Below are positions 23,890-36,149 of a DNA stretch of 64,000 nucleotides, piece after piece. Position 1 is the first letter of the stretch. Each line of letters begins with the position of its first letter. Made by a program: the position numbers and the translations under genes. The DNA comes from Peromyscus leucopus (lineage: Eukaryota > Chordata > Mammalia > Rodentia > Cricetidae), in the NCBI RefSeq assembly GCF_004664715.2, contig NC_051083.1:115640534-115704533 (forward strand). The letters are read 5' to 3'. Below the pieces are notes generated by a model. The model did no database searches. It saw only the letters and a program-made list of their open reading frames with translations, and had not been told where the DNA came from.

Positions 23890-24260
23890 TGCAATCTGAG
23901 GCACCCACGTTCTTCATGCATCTTCTCTTTTAAAGAAGTAAGAGTCTAGTCAATGAAGAAATCATGCATTTCTCCCCCTCTTCAGCCAGCAGAATTCTAC
24001 CTCCAGTCCTTTCTCATGGTACCTGCTTCTCTTGTGTTCTGGGGGGCCCATCTCAGCATCCAGTTGTAGTTGGGACATGAAACTGCTATTAACTCACTGT
24101 CTGGATGAGAGCAAATTAGGCGTCAGGAAACTTTCTCAGCCAGACTCACTTGCTCATAGCCCATATTGTGATGGATGTAATAGACCTTGTATATACAGTG
24201 TGATGTGATCTGTAAAGAGGATCTGGGTACTGCTGAAGAATGACCACTCAGGAATCTCAA
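23890..24260 (+). repeat. RRD-like module 5 (variant subtype)
   Basis: The acceptor tctccccctcttcagccag ends at 23,989. There is no GT at the 80-nt position ('cagttgtagttggg'). A possible distal donor is at 24,212 (ctgtaaagag). It lies 1 kb after module 4 and is paired with the variant class 2 module. Confidence 0.55.
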
Positions 24261-24909
24261 GCATTTTCAGTAATGAACTAGCTGTAGTCAAAAGCATCAT
24301 CTTAGAGCTCTTCTCCCACCCTTGTTACCTGAAAATCATCACCCAGAGAAAAGGGTACAAGAAAACACAATTGTTTAGACTTTTCGTAAGAACTGCTGAA
24401 CAATCTAGGTTTTGTTTGTCTACCTGAAACCAAAATGTGTCCTAAATCTACCACTTTCAGCAAAAGCGTTCATTTCTCAGAAGTTATATGTACTCCTTGC
24501 TATCTCTAGGGTGCAGTTTTCATTCACCTGGGCATTTCATCCCAGCACTTTATGTCATAAACCTCGCCACTGCATCAAATCTTCTGTCTCAAGAGATAAA
24601 AGAGATACTCCACATGAAGAGAGAGAAGAATGTTCTGGAATTTAAATTCAGTGCCTAGACATGAAGGTTTCTATAATAATGGATCTCACCTCGGAGGTTC
24701 TACAGCAGAGTCTTCTGTGTTCTGTATTACCACAGATACTGTTTGCAAGGGATCCCATTTTTAAGCTCAATAATCCTCATAGACTAATAGATTTCCATAT
24801 ATACTCTTCATAAGCAATGGGAATTTATTGACAAAAACAGCAAAAAAAAAAATTAACCCACAAACCATATCAACATTTTTTCAATTATTTTCTTTGGAAA
24901 TCTTATCAG

Positions 24910-25130
24910 GTTAGGTTTTGTTTCATTTTATGGGACAGGGTCTTTAAGCCCAGGGGTCTCAAGATCCCAATCTAGCCTTGCATGACTTTGTTTTTCCCAC
25001 CTCCACCTTCTAGTGCTGGGATTACAGGATGGCTCCACTGGTTATGGAGTGCATAGGATCAAACACAAGGCCTCAAGCATGTTACATGTACCCCATGAAC
25101 ACCTTTCAGTGCATAGCCTCAAATTTACAC
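24910..25130 (-). mobile_element. Old B1/ID composite SINE, copy A
   Basis: 'atgggacagggtctttaagc', 'cttctagtgctgggattaca' and 'ggatcaaacacaaggcctca' show the same composite as at 12.8 kb. Confidence 0.55.
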
Positions 25131-25154
25131 TTTCATCAGTTGTTGGACCAATAC

Positions 25155-25322
25155 TTTTTTGTTTTGTTTTGTTTTTTCAAGACAAGGTATCTCAGATAGC
25201 TTTGGAACCTATCCTGGAACTCTCTCTGTAGACTGGGCTGCCCTCAAACTCACAAGAGATCCACCTGTCTCTGCCTCCTAAGTGCTGGGATTAAAGGCGT
25301 GCGCCACCACCACCACTGGCTT
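25155..25322 (-). mobile_element. B1 SINE, copy A
   Basis: A T run, 'tctcagatagctttggaacc', 'gtgctgggattaaaggcgtg'. Flanked by 'ggaccaata' and 'gaaccaata', a likely target duplication. Confidence 0.85.
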
Positions 25323-25480
25323 GAACCAATAATTTTAAATAGTTTAGACATGGATTCAGAAAACAAGGAAGTTCCTTTTTAAAGAAAAAAATACAGAAAT
25401 TAAGAGATCACATCAAAATAAGCAATCTCAAGTCAACTACTATTCAATTTGATGCACTCTGGACTAATTAAAAGATTCTT

Positions 25481-25655
25481 TTTTCAAATAATAGATTTAA
25501 CTTTATTTTATGTGCACTGGTATGACAGTGTCAGATCCCCTGGAACTGGAGTTACAGACAGTTGTAAGCTGCCACATGGGTGCTGGGAATTGAACCTGGG
25601 TCCTCTGGGAGATCAGCCAGTGTTATTAACCACTGAGCCATCTCTCCAGCCCAAC
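25481..25655 (-). mobile_element. B2-type SINE, copy A
   Basis: Minus-strand B2/B3: ends with 'gagccatctctccagccc' (reverse of the tRNA-like head) and contains 'gggaattgaacctgggtcct'. A perfect 12-bp target duplication (taaaagattctt) lies at 25,469 and 25,656. Confidence 0.9.
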
Positions 25656-25864
25656 TAAAAGATTCTTATGGAAAACAGCACAAAAATATTCTAACAGTAA
25701 ACATAACTGCTCCATTAATTATGAAACCTAGAGGGTATGAGCATACAGGTTCTATGGTCTTAGAAGAATTCAAGGAAGCCCAGTATCTAGCACCAGCTTC
25801 TCCATGCCTCTCCAGACCTTACTCTGAGGAGAGGGCAGGAAGCTAGAATAGCACAATCTGTTTT

Positions 25865-26075
25865 GAAACTGTTTCCTCATGGTGGCAGTACTGTTCTACA
25901 TGCTTATGAAAGCGCCATTTTGTGATGTTTTCTCCCACCCTTCTTGTTTGAAAAAAAAAAAAAGAAACACTGAAAGGAAATAGGGCTGCCTTTCATTTTG
26001 CTCAGTTGGAAGGGACAAGCTCATAGTGCTGTGCTCTTGGTCTGATGTTCTCTGTGAAACCAAATTGTGGCCTCA
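25865..26075 (+). repeat. Class 3 module, copy 3
   Basis: The core is cctcatggtggcagtact (about 25,875-25,892), with 13 of 16 core positions. It is followed by 'aaagcgccattttg', 'ctcccacccttcttgtttga' and an A run. It is part of the large direct duplicate. Confidence 0.58.
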
Positions 26076-26255
26076 ACCTACCACCTCCACAGTTAATATT
26101 TTCTCATGAGTGAAATTCTCCCTTCCATGTTGTAAGTGAGTGTGTTTCCTATCTGTCACCAAGCACTTCAAATCACATTGAATTCTCTACTCCAGTCAGT
26201 TAGTTGGATCCTGTCTAGAAATGAAGAGTGAAGTTTGGGCATTAAAAGAACAGAT

Positions 26256-29155
26256 GCATATTTTGGGATAATTCTAACGAAGCAAGTGAAAGACCTGTAT
26301 GATCAAAACTTGGAAGTCTTTGAAGAAAAAAACTGAAGAATATATCAGAGGATTGAAAGATTTCCCATGCTCTTGGAAACATAGGAATAACATAGTAAAA
26401 ATGGCAATCTTACCAAAAGCAATCTACAGATTCAATGCAATCCCCATCAAAATCCCAACACAATTCTTTACAGACCTTGATAGAACAATACTCAACTTCA
26501 TATGAAAAACAAAAAACCTAGGATAGCTAAAACAATCTTACACAATAAAAGAATTGTCAGAGGTATCAACATCCTGGATTTCAAGCTCTACTACAGACCT
26601 ATAGTAATAAAAACAACATGGTATTGGCATAAAAACAGACATGTGGATCAACGGAATTAAATTATAGATCCAGACATATATCCACACTATAGACACCTGA
26701 TTTGTGACAAAGAAGCCAAAATTATACAATGGAGTAAAGAAAGCATCTTCAACAAATGGTGCTGGCATAGCTGGATGTCTACATGTAGACAAATGCAAAT
26801 AGATCTATATCTATCAACATGCAAAAAACTCAAGTCCAAGTAGATCAAAGACCTCAACATAAATCCAGTTACAGTGAACCTGATAGAAGACACAGTAAGA
26901 AGTAGCCTTGAACACATTGGCACAGGAGACTACTTCCTTAACAGAACACCAATAGCACAGACACTAAGATGACAATTAATAAACAAGGCCTGGTGAAACT
27001 GAAAAGCTTCTATAAGGCAAAGGACACTGTCAGCAGGAGAAAACGGCAGCCTAGAGAAAAAGATCTTCACCAACCCCATATCTAACAGAGGGCTGACCTG
27101 TAAAATATAAAAAACTAAAGTAACTAAACATCAAAATACCAAAAAATCCAATTAAAAAATGGGGTACTGACCTAAATAGAAAATTCTCAACATTGGCATC
27201 TCAAATGACTGAAATACACTTAAAGAAATGTTCATCATCCTTAGCCATTGGGGAAATGCAAATCAAAACCACTCTAAGATTCCATCTTACACCTGTCAGA
27301 ATGGCTAAGATCAAAAACATAAATGACAGCTTATGCTGGAGAGGATGTGGAGCAAGGGGAACTCTCCTCCACTGCTGGTGGGAGTACAAACTTGTACAAG
27401 CACTTGGAAAATCAATATGGCGGTTTCTCAGAAAATTGAGAAATCAATCTACCTCAAGACCCAGCTATACCATTCTTGGGCATATACCCAAAGAACACTC
27501 CATCCTATCATAATGGCACTCACTCAGCTATGTTCAAAGCAGCTTTATTGGTAATATCCAGAAACTGGAAACAACCTAGATGCCCCTCAGTTGAAGAATA
27601 AATGAAGAAAATGTGGTACATTTACACAATGGAGCACTACTCAGCTGTTAAAAACAATGATATCAGGAAATTTGAAGGCAAATACAGAACAAGAAAAAAA
27701 TCATCCTGAATGAGGTAACCCAGACCCAGAAAGACAAATGTGGTATGTACTCACTCCTAAGTAGATATTAACTGTAAGTAAAAGATAACCATGCTACAAT
27801 ATACAAACCCAGAGAAGCTAGGTAATAAAGAGCACTCAAGAGGAGATGCTCAGATCTCCCTGAAAAGGGGTAATAGAAGAGATTTCCTGGGTGGACTGGG
27901 GGTGGGTGGGGATGAAGACTTGAGGAATTGGATTGGGGGTGATTGGAGAGGGAGAGTACTGAAAGATATGATTGGAAAGGAGGGGCTTTTCAGGGTCAGA
28001 TAGAAACCTAATGCAAGGGAAACTCCAATGAATCTACAAGGATGATCCCAGCTAAGGCTCTTAGCAATAGTGGCCATCTCTTGTGATCAGATTGGTGTTG
28101 ACTATCCCAATTGTAGTCAGAGAGCCTTCATCCAGTAACTGATGGAAACAAATGCAGAAATCCACAGCCAAATATTAGTCAGAACTCAGGGAATACTGCT
28201 GAAGAGAGTGAGGAAGGATTGTAGAAGCCAGAAGGGTCAAGGACATCACAAGAAAATCAACAGAAACAATTGACCTGGCTCATATGAACTTACAGAGTCT
28301 GAAGCAATAACCAGGGAGTCTTCATGGGATTGATCTAAGCCCTCTACATATATGTGACAGTTGTGTAGCTTGGTCTACTTGTGGAACTCTTAACAGTGGG
28401 AGTGTTGTACCTGTTCCATGAAAACCCCAGAGACCACCAAGGAGCTGGTTTCCAATGCAAGCTCATAAGGGTCCTTTAATTCCAGCTCAACTTGGGCCGC
28501 CGCATGGCAGATGGAAGGAAATGTGGTGAAGGCCACAAGCCCAGGTGTAGAGGGTTTTTATAGGGAAAAACCACAAGCCAGTAATTGGCAACTTGGGATT
28601 GAGGAGAAAGGGCAAGGTGATTTTTTGAAACTATTAGACTAGACTTTGGGTGTGAAACCACAACCCTTAGAACAGGATTATCTGGACTGCTCAGCAGGAT
28701 TATCTAGATATCTCCAAGGGCCATAAACCACAGACAGGATCTTGTTACATTTTCCTTTCCTGTATAAACAGCAGACAGGATGTCTGCAGGAAGATACTGC
28801 TCTGTATCCGTTCAGGTTATCATGGCATATTCCTAAGCCTGTAAAGTTAAGTCTAGGCCTCCACAGGAGCACAGGTTTTCCGTAAGGCTTTGGCTGGCTC
28901 TTAGGAACCTAGTACTCATACTGGATTGCCTTACCCAACCTTAACACTAGGGGAAGTGCATAGTCTAACTGCAACTTGGTAGTCCATGCTTTGGTGATAC
29001 CCATGAGAGGCCTGTACTTTTCTTAAGAAAAAGAGAGGAGTGGACTAAGGGGATGGTGGGTGAAGGGGAAGTGAAAGGAGAGAATGGTAGGAGAGGAAGG
29101 AGGGGAAACTGTGGTCAGGATGTAAAAATCAATAAAATAAATAAATTTAAAAAAA
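26256..29155 (+). mobile_element. 5'-truncated LINE-1, copy A (carries LTR-like insert)
   Basis: The element covers the 3' part of L1 ORF2. Frame fragments read [20 protein letters not shown] and [17 protein letters not shown] at 26.3-26.5 kb, and [17 protein letters not shown] at 27.33 kb; the frame is broken in between. A G/A-rich 3' UTR and an A-rich tail end at 29,159. A 12-bp target site duplication (aaaagaacagat, 26,244-26,255 and 29,156-29,167) flanks it. The uninterrupted equivalent is near 13,800 ('gaaagatcagatgcag'). Confidence 0.85.
28425..28875. mobile_element. LTR-like interspersed repeat inside L1, copy A
   Basis: About 450 bp interrupts the L1 3' UTR. It includes 'gggccgccgcatggcagatg', 'gtttttatagggaaaaacca' and 'cagcaggattatctagatat'. 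A related sequence fills 1-340. The single-block insertion and size suggest a solo LTR, but I see no clear TG/CA ends or target duplication and cannot name the family. Confidence 0.5.
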
Positions 29156-29587
29156 AAAAGAACAGATTCAGCCAACAAGTGACTACTTACCCGGCTGTCC
29201 TCACATTTGAGCCTATAGTGTGCCTCCATTTCTTGTATCCTGGGTCAAACTGTTGACAACCTTTTGTCTGAAGACCTAAGAAGTGGCAAAGACAGCTAAC
29301 ATCCTTGTCACTACTTTGTAAATTGTGGTCTCCCCGCATATGGTGTGAACATCCATTAGAAGACAGAGGCCTCGCTCATCCTTCAGGTCTCCATTTAAAA
29401 TGGAAAGAAAACGCATTCCTTCGCTATAAAGTATTTTTATTTTGAATTGAAAATTAATTTGTTTACACACTATATTCTGATCATAGTTTCCCCTTGCCCA
29501 TCTCCTCCCAGATCCCCCTACTTTTACACCCATCCAACTCCACACTTTTCTTCTTTCTCTCTTTAAAAAACAAACAAGAGCCTGTAT

Positions 29588-29748
29588 GTGACTCATTCCT
29601 TTAATTTCAGCATTCAGGATGCAGAGCAGGAAGATCTTTGTGAGTTCTAGTACAGCCTGGTCTACATAGTGAGATCTAGGACAGCCAGAACTAGGGAGAT
29701 CCTATCTCAAAAACAAGAAAGAAAAAAGAAAGAAAAAAGAAAAAAAGG
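29588..29748 (+). mobile_element. B1 SINE, copy A
   Basis: 'cctttaatttcagcattcag', 'agcctggtctacatagtgag' and an A/G-rich tail. Confidence 0.75.
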
Positions 29749-30037
29749 CAAATAAAACCAACCAGGATTTTAAAAAGAAAAAGTACAAGCATCACACACA
29801 AATACAACATATGTAAAAGAAAAATTGATAAAAACACAAAATCAGAAATCATAACATACAAACAGAAGACCAGTGTGATAAAAAAAAATACGCCAAAGAA
29901 AGGACTACCCATAAGTGTGCTTTATATACCCAATGAGACTCCATTAGAGAAAACTAAATGTCCTTTGCATGGGGGGTAAATTGGAGATAGCTTCTTGGTC
30001 AGGGAAGGGATCATGTCCACTTTCTACTCATAGTGCG

Positions 30038-30118
30038 GGGCCCCTGTGCATGCTGCGGAGACCCTGTGCATGCTGCGCAGACCCTGTGCATACTGCACAG
30101 ACCCTGTGGATGCTGCCA
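30038..30118. repeat. 20-bp minisatellite, copy A
   Basis: About four units of gaccctgtgcatgctgcgca with CpG-site variation; the last unit is partial (gtggatgctgcc). Confidence 0.85.
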
Positions 30119-30659
30119 GTCTCTGAGTTCCTATGTGTGTCAGTCCCCTGATGTCTGGAGAATACTATCTTCTTGGTATCATCCATGCCCTCTGGCCCTT
30201 TGAATATTTCTGCCTCCTCTTCTGCACACTTGCCTTAGCCCTGAGGGGAGGGATTTGATGAAGACATCCTGTTTATGATCTACTGTTCTGCAAGTCTCTA
30301 ATTCTGAGCACATTGTCCAATTGTGGGTCTCTGCATTAGTTCCGATCAACTGCATAATGAAGCAGTTTTTAACTCCTAGGTCTTTCTTGTTCTTTTGTGT
30401 GTGGGTGCACTCAGTCACGCACAAGTTGGACTTACTGAAGTATATTAAGTTGAGTAAGATATAATACTTAAATATCATATGGAGTTTGTAGTACAAATTA
30501 ATGAATGCAGGCTTCAGAAAGGCTATTCTCTGAGAAATTGTGGTATCTGATGTCCAAAGGCAATACCAAGTTACTGAAAAAATATTTTATCATTCAATGA
30601 ATCTTCTCAGCCTCCAGAATAGATACACACATGTAAAAACAATTCTGTACAAATGATTA

Positions 30660-30812
30660 ATAGGCCAAGGGGAGGTGGCATACAACTTTATACCAGAAAT
30701 CCCTAGGCAGAGAGGCAGGTGGATCTCTGTGAGTTTGAGGACAGCCTGGCCTTCAGAGGGATTTTGCGTCTAGAAACATACATAGAAAAACTGTGTAAAA
30801 AACAAAAAATGA
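30660..30812 (+). mobile_element. B1 SINE, copy A
   Basis: 'ggccaaggggaggtggcata', 'ggatctctgtgagtttgagg'; the A-rich end leads into a TAAA repeat. Confidence 0.78.
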
Positions 30813-31347
30813 AAGACTGAATAAATAAATAAATGGATGGGTGGATAAATAAATAATAGAAATAAAAACATTTCAGCACAGTAACTGTATATCATTATGA
30901 ATCTCAGCAATTATCGTCTGAAATTCCATCCTAATCACCCGATAAGTAAGATTTACTGCCATGGATATCTCCCACAGTATTAGGTATTGGGAAGTATCCA
31001 GGCACATAACTAGTATATAGTTCCCAGCCCAAAAATTGAGGTTCAAAAAACAGGGCTTAGAGCGTTGTATCCCTCAGCTACAGCCATTGGCATGTGTCAA
31101 CTTCATAGTACTTTGCTTCTAAATCTCAGAGGACATATTGATTTTATAAAAATTACAAGAAAAAAAATACCAAAACTTTTAAAAAAAACGCTAGGCTGCT
31201 GTACAAAGTGAAAATGAATGAAATGGGAAATATCTTCCCTAACCTAAGGAAAACAGTCCTATGAGGTTCCCTAATTTAAGTCTCAGCTTGGCTGAATGGG
31301 GAAAACAAGATACAAAGTTTTCAAAGTACTCAAAGCTGGGCAATACT

Positions 31348-31765
31348 TAGGGCAGCCATCTTCTTTGGGGCATTCGGCTTTGGGTGGCATTTTTTTTAAG
31401 AAAGGAAGGGCGGGAGACAAACGCTCCCAAGAGCTCTACTGGAGCTCTACTGCCATCAAGAGGATAGAATTCCAAAAGTCACAGCAACACTGAGCTTCCT
31501 TCCCATGATTCTTAGCCATGGCGGAAGATGGCGATTCCAGACAACCACAACTGTGGGGGCCTAGTTGGTCTTCCTTGACTTCTCCTCAGGCCCCAACATA
31601 AACGTGCACCTTAGAAATTTCTCATCAGAACCTGGAGAGTGAGGCGCCTTACCGCCCTAGGACAACAGCCAGTTGATTCATACTGCAAGCTGAGCAAGGC
31701 AAAACCCCGCCCCTCCACTTCCTCTTCCTGGACCTCAGCACAGCCTTGCACTAGTAACTGGGCCC
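31348..31765 (+). repeat. R0-like element, copy 7
   Basis: This copy starts the tandem array of 31.3-40.8 kb. The T run continues into 'aagaaaggaagggcggg', and the CTCF-like site reads ctactgccatcaagagg (about 31,448-31,464). It is the direct-duplicate partner of the copy at 48,885-49,295. Confidence 0.72.
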
Positions 31766-31804
31766 TCAGTCAACAGGGTCTACATTAAGACTCTGAAGGG
31801 TAGG

Positions 31805-32140
31805 GTCCCATGATTCAAGTCTACTACAGAAAACACAAATAGAAAATGGAAGGAGGCCAAGCTCAGCTATTTATGAATTACGCTAACCCTCACCTTCAAA
31901 ACCGGCTCAAAGCAGCACTGAGGAAGAAGCAGTGTGTGCATGAGCGAGGATGTACAAAACATTTCCCCCATGATGGCAGTGTTGACCCACAGCAAAGAAG
32001 GCACCAGGCCCATGCCTCTCTGCTCCCGCCTTTCCAATCTGAAAAAAAACTAGAGTGCAGAGGAGGCAGAGTCCAGCAACTCTGGCAGCCCTGCCTTCTT
32101 CCTGCAAAGGGAAGAAAAGTGATTTACTGAGAGCTAGTTT
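31805..32140 (+). repeat. Class 2 module, copy 5
   Basis: The core is cccccatgatggcagtg (about 31,966-31,982). CpG has been lost relative to ccgcatg, consistent with CpG decay. The GC box ctcccgcctttcc is intact. Confidence 0.65.
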
Positions 32141-32294
32141 TGCTTTCATTTTAATTTTATGTCAATACCACAGCCAGTGGATCTGTACCTTCATTGGAAT
32201 CCACCATCAAAACGGAAAAGACAAAACTCCAAATAATGGAAGAAGGAAAGTACATGGAATTTATGATCTAAGCCAGCAGGAAAGACAGGGAGAT

Positions 32295-32680
32295 CTGAGG
32301 TACCCACCCACCTTCCTCAGGCATCATCTATTCTGAAGAAGTCACTGGCCAGTCAATGATCAAGCCTTGAGTTTCTTCTTCTTCTCCCAGCAGAATTCTA
32401 CTTCCAGTGCCTACTCCTGGTGGATAACTGTCTTATGGTCTTGAGGTGAAATCTTAGGTTTCAGTTCTAGGTAGAAGAAGAAAATGCTGTCAATCAATCA
32501 AATCTAGAAACCAGGAACCCTGCTTCTCTGCCAGATTCACTTCACAATTTCCCTAGGCACCATACCCACGTGAGGACCTAGGCAGCAGGACCTGGGTGTC
32601 CAGCTGGAGGTTGACTACCTGCCTGTAGTGACCTAGCTAGGTCTCAAGATGTAATGCTCCATTGTACTTGGAGTGAAACA
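32295..32680 (+). repeat. RRD-like module 6
   Basis: The acceptor ttcttcttcttctcccag ends at 32,390; donor GT at 32,471. 'cagaattctac' replaces 'cagcattctac', as in modules 4, 5 and 9. Confidence 0.6.
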
Positions 32681-32741
32681 AATACTGACAGTACTGTAAA
32701 TGCCAACCAGATAGTAGACATAAGTCACCCTAAAAATTGCA

Positions 32742-32868
32742 CTGGGAATTTAATCCTAGCACCCAGGAGACAGAGGCAGGTGGATCTCTGTGAGTTTGAA
32801 GCTAGCCTTGTCTACAAAGTGAGTTCCAGGACAGCTAGGACTGTGACACAGAGTAATCCTGCCTTAAA
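32742..32868 (+). mobile_element. B1 SINE, array copy
   Basis: Paralogue of the 8.5 kb B1, followed by an AAT repeat as tail. Confidence 0.85.
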
Positions 32869-32900
32869 ATAATAATAATGATAATAATAATAATAATATC
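32866..32900. repeat. (AAT)n tract after B1
   Basis: Tail expansion of the array B1; longer forms at 36,724-36,760 and 50,399-50,432. Confidence 0.85.
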
Positions 32901-33519
32901 CATACACAGAAACATTCATTAAAATGATTAATAAAATAATGACAATGAAATGAATAGAGCTCATTTTTATGTTGTGCCTCCCTGGTACTGGAATTAATCA
33001 CATGTGTCACCACGGCCAGGCCTGGGGCACAACAAGCCCTGTCAATAGATCTCATCATTAATATCAATTCTTTTGTTACAATTCCATCCTCATAAGTAAG
33101 ATTTCCTTACCTGAAAGTTTCTCACAACATTAAGAATTGTGAATTTCCCAGTAGCATACACTAGGTATACATTAGCACCCCCACCCCCAGTATTACTAAT
33201 TAGAACTCAGGGGCCTAGGGCATGGTATGCAAGCAATGAACCTCTCAGCTATTTCCATTGTAATACAAGGGTTCACATAAGCCTTTGATTATAAATCTCC
33301 CATCATAATTTTATTATGTAAAACCTAAAACAAATTAATGGGACCTGAATTTTAAGAAGACAATATGTATCTAGAAAGGGTAAAAATCAAGGAAATGTGA
33401 AACATCCTCCATAAGAAAAGGAAAACAGTTCTCTGTTGTGTGCTAAATTTGAGTCTCAGTTTGGCTATATGTGGTCAAAAGGACACAAAACACTCTAGTA
33501 CACAAAGTGGACCAAACTC

Positions 33520-33558
33520 GCGGCAGCCATCTTTTGTTGAGACTTTGTCAACAAGTGG

Positions 33559-33589
<31 letters not shown>

Positions 33590-33925
33590 CAGCCAGTAAG
33601 GGCTGGAGACAAGCACTCTAGATGCCTCCTGGAGCACTAATGCCATCATGAGGTTGCAGTATCAAAACTCACAGCACCACTGAGCTTCCTTCCCATGATT
33701 CTTGGCCATCACCATGGCCATCACGGGAAGATGGCGATTACAGAAACTACAACTGTGGATGCCTACTTGGACTTCTTGACTTCTCCTGAGACCCCAGCAT
33801 AAACGAGGTCTGTAGAAATTTCTCACTAGAACCTGGAGAGTCAGAAAACTTCCTGCCCTAGGACAAGCTAATGGATTCAAATTGCAATTTGAGCAGCACA
33901 GCTGTGTACTGGTCTCTCCATCAAT
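33520..33925 (+). repeat. R0-like element, copy 8 (b subtype, internally deleted)
   Basis: A b-subtype copy with a run of about 29 T. The downstream GC box and ETS-like stretch are missing: the text jumps from 'tttgagcagcaca' to 'gctgtgtactgg', a loss of roughly 50 bp relative to 37,593-38,030. The first position of the CTCF-like site has changed (ctaatgccatcatgagg). Confidence 0.68.
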
Positions 33926-34323
33926 AGGGTGCTTTCTCATCAAAGGTGGATAATGAGGCGCCCAGAGAGGACCAACAGTTGCCTGCACATGGTGACACCA
34001 TAATTTTCATAGACATTTTTTGAACTTTTTACTCATACTTTTTGCTTTCTTTTCAATACTTTTAAAAAATTCTTTACAGTGGTTGTGATATTTTTCTTTG
34101 GACCCCATCTCTTCTCTCTCTGTCTGTCTCTCTCCCTCTCCTCCCCCTCCTCTTTCAATGGAAAGATTCTCCCAGAAGTGCACTGATTAGGCTGCTGTAT
34201 AGCCTACACCATCTCTCAGACTAGCAGTCTAATCAGTGCACTTCCGGGCCTCTCATAGCTGGAGGATAGAGTCCTCCTGTCCTAGTCCTTGTCTATTTTT
34301 AAGGTCCTGTCTGTCTTCACACA

Positions 34324-34327
<4 letters not shown>

Positions 34328-34362
<35 letters not shown>

Positions 34363-34388
34363 TGTGTCTGTGTCTGTGTCTGTGTGTT
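34328..34388. repeat. (TG)n / (TGTGTC)n microsatellite
   Basis: TG tract followed by four TGTGTC-type hexamers; a distinct internal structure compared with its paralogues. Confidence 0.95.
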
Positions 34389-35207
34389 TGGGGTTGGGGC
34401 TGACACCACATCCTAAGGTGGATCAGAGGACAAGTGCAGCACTGAGGCCACTCCTTCCATTGTTTGCATCCTAGAGATCCAACTCAGGACTTCAGGCTAG
34501 CCTGCTCTAAGATCTCTAGCAGGCCCACTGTCTAATACTTGGGAAGGCTTGAGACATCTTCAAAACAAACTGAAATCCTGGCATGTGCAGTGGGAGCACT
34601 TTGCCTTTCCAGCAAGAGGCTCTAAGTATTTCCCCATCACAGCAACCAAAGGAAGCATCTGAACTGACACAGAGAACTCAGCTACTTGTAAATGTAAGAT
34701 CAAAGAAACTTAGAAGCCTGGGGAGGACAAGAGTCCCACTTCTCTTGAAAATCCACTGCTCTGCATGGGTCAGCATCAGGGAACTTTGTTATAACTCTGA
34801 TAGCAGGTCTTTATTGTGTGCAAATTATGACAAATAAATATTGCCAGACTTTTAAGGAATCCTTAAAAATGTGGGATGCGTGGAAAATGAACAGTTAAAG
34901 AGAAGGAAATGAAAATATCCCTCAGCTATAACCATTGCCCTTCATGTGTTCACTTCATGTTACTTGCCTTCTAAATCTCACAGCACATATTTATTGTGTA
35001 AAAATTACAAGAAATAAAAATTTTCAAAATTTTAAATAACACTAGGCAGCTGGACAGAGTGAAAATGAACAAAAGGGGAAATGTCCACTAACACAGAAGG
35101 AAAAGAGTCCTATGACATTGGCTACACTTAGGCCTCAGATTGGTATCACATACAAAATGAGACAAAAAATAAAATACTTTCCAAAGTACTCAAAGCTGGG
35201 CAAAACT

Positions 35208-35625
35208 GAGGGCAGCCATTTTCTCTGGTGGATTTCACTCTGGGTGGCGTTTTTTTTTCAGACAGGAGGGGCGGGAGACAAGCACTCACAAGCTCACTCC
35301 TGGAGCTCTACTGCCATCAAGAGGATGGAGTTTTAAAAGTCACAGCGCCACTGAGCTTCCTTCCCATGATTCTTAGCCATGGCGGAAGATGGCGATTCCA
35401 GACAACCACAACTGTGGGGGCCTAGTTGGTCTTCCTTGACTTCTCCTCAGGCCCCAACATAAACGTGCACCTTAGAAATTTCTCATCAGAACCCGGAGAG
35501 TGAGGCGCCTTACCGCCCTAGGACAACAGCCAGTTGATTCATACTGCAAGCTGAGCAAGGCAAAACCCCGCCCCTCCACTTCCTCTTCCTGGACCTCAGC
35601 ACAGCCTTGCACTAGTAAATGGGCC
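35208..35625 (+). repeat. R0-like element, copy 9
   Basis: A full copy in the tandem array, with GC box gaggggcgggagac, CTCF-like site at about 35,309-35,325 and the YY1-type motif aagatggcgattcc near 35,387. It lies about 3.86 kb after copy 7 and 4.25 kb before copy 11, which defines the array period. Confidence 0.72.
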
Positions 35626-35664
35626 CTCAGTCAACAGGGTCTACATTAAGACTCTGAAGGGTAG

Positions 35665-35995
35665 GGTCCCATGATTCAAGTCTACTACAGAAAACACAAA
35701 TAGAAAATGGAAGGAGGCCAAGCTCAGCTATTTATGAATTACGCTAACCCTCACCTTCAAAACCGGCTCAAAGCAGACTGAGGAAGAAGCAGTGTGTGCA
35801 TGAGCGAGGATGTACAAAACATTTCCCCCATGATGGCAGTGTTGACCACAGCAAAGAAGGCACCAGGCCCATGCCTCTCTGCTCCCGCCTTTCCAATCTG
35901 AAAAAAACTAGAGTGCAGAGGAGGCAGAGTCCAGCAACTCTGGCAGCCCTGCCTTCTTCCTGCAAAGGGAGGAAAAGTGATTTACTGAGAGGTAG
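35665..35995 (+). repeat. Class 2 module, copy 6
   Basis: Carries the same cccccatgatggcagtg core (about 35,826-35,842) as the 31.8 and 49.4 kb copies. That shared variant indicates these three units share a recent ancestor, while 7.7, 22.5 and 40.07 kb keep ccgcatg. Confidence 0.65.
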
Positions 35996-36149
35996 TTTCC
36001 ACTTCCATTTTAATTGTATTTCAATGCCACAGCCAGTGGATCTATACCTTCATCCGAATCCACCATCAAAACGGAAAAGACAAAACTCCAAATAATGGAA
36101 GAAGGAAAGTACATGGATTTTATGATCTAGGCCAGCAGGAAAGACAGGG

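Larger units (their letters stand above)
21950..33540 (+). repeat. Large direct duplication, copy A
   Basis: About 11.6 kb that is nearly collinear with 39,460-51,050, offset about 17.5 kb. It contains one R0, two class 2 + RRD pairs, a class 3 module, B1 and B2 SINEs, an L1 with an LTR-like insert, a 20-bp minisatellite, then another R0 + class 2 + RRD. By eye, most lines in 24.3-31.3 kb differ from their partner by only a few bases and small A-run changes. Confidence 0.8.

Noticed and set aside
26687..26923. Minus-strand frames over the L1 (also 44,215-44,451)
   Set aside because: Antisense shadows of L1 ORF2 sequence.
26299..27554. Possible intact reverse transcriptase
   Set aside because: Only C-terminal ORF2 fragments in different frames remain, and the element is 5' truncated.
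28425..28875. Named endogenous retrovirus LTR family
   Set aside because: Size and insertion pattern fit a solo LTR, but I could not see definite ends, a polyadenylation layout or a target duplication, so no family is assigned.
30038..30118. CRISPR-like direct repeats
   Set aside because: Adjacent 20-bp units without spacers in a mammalian sequence; a minisatellite.
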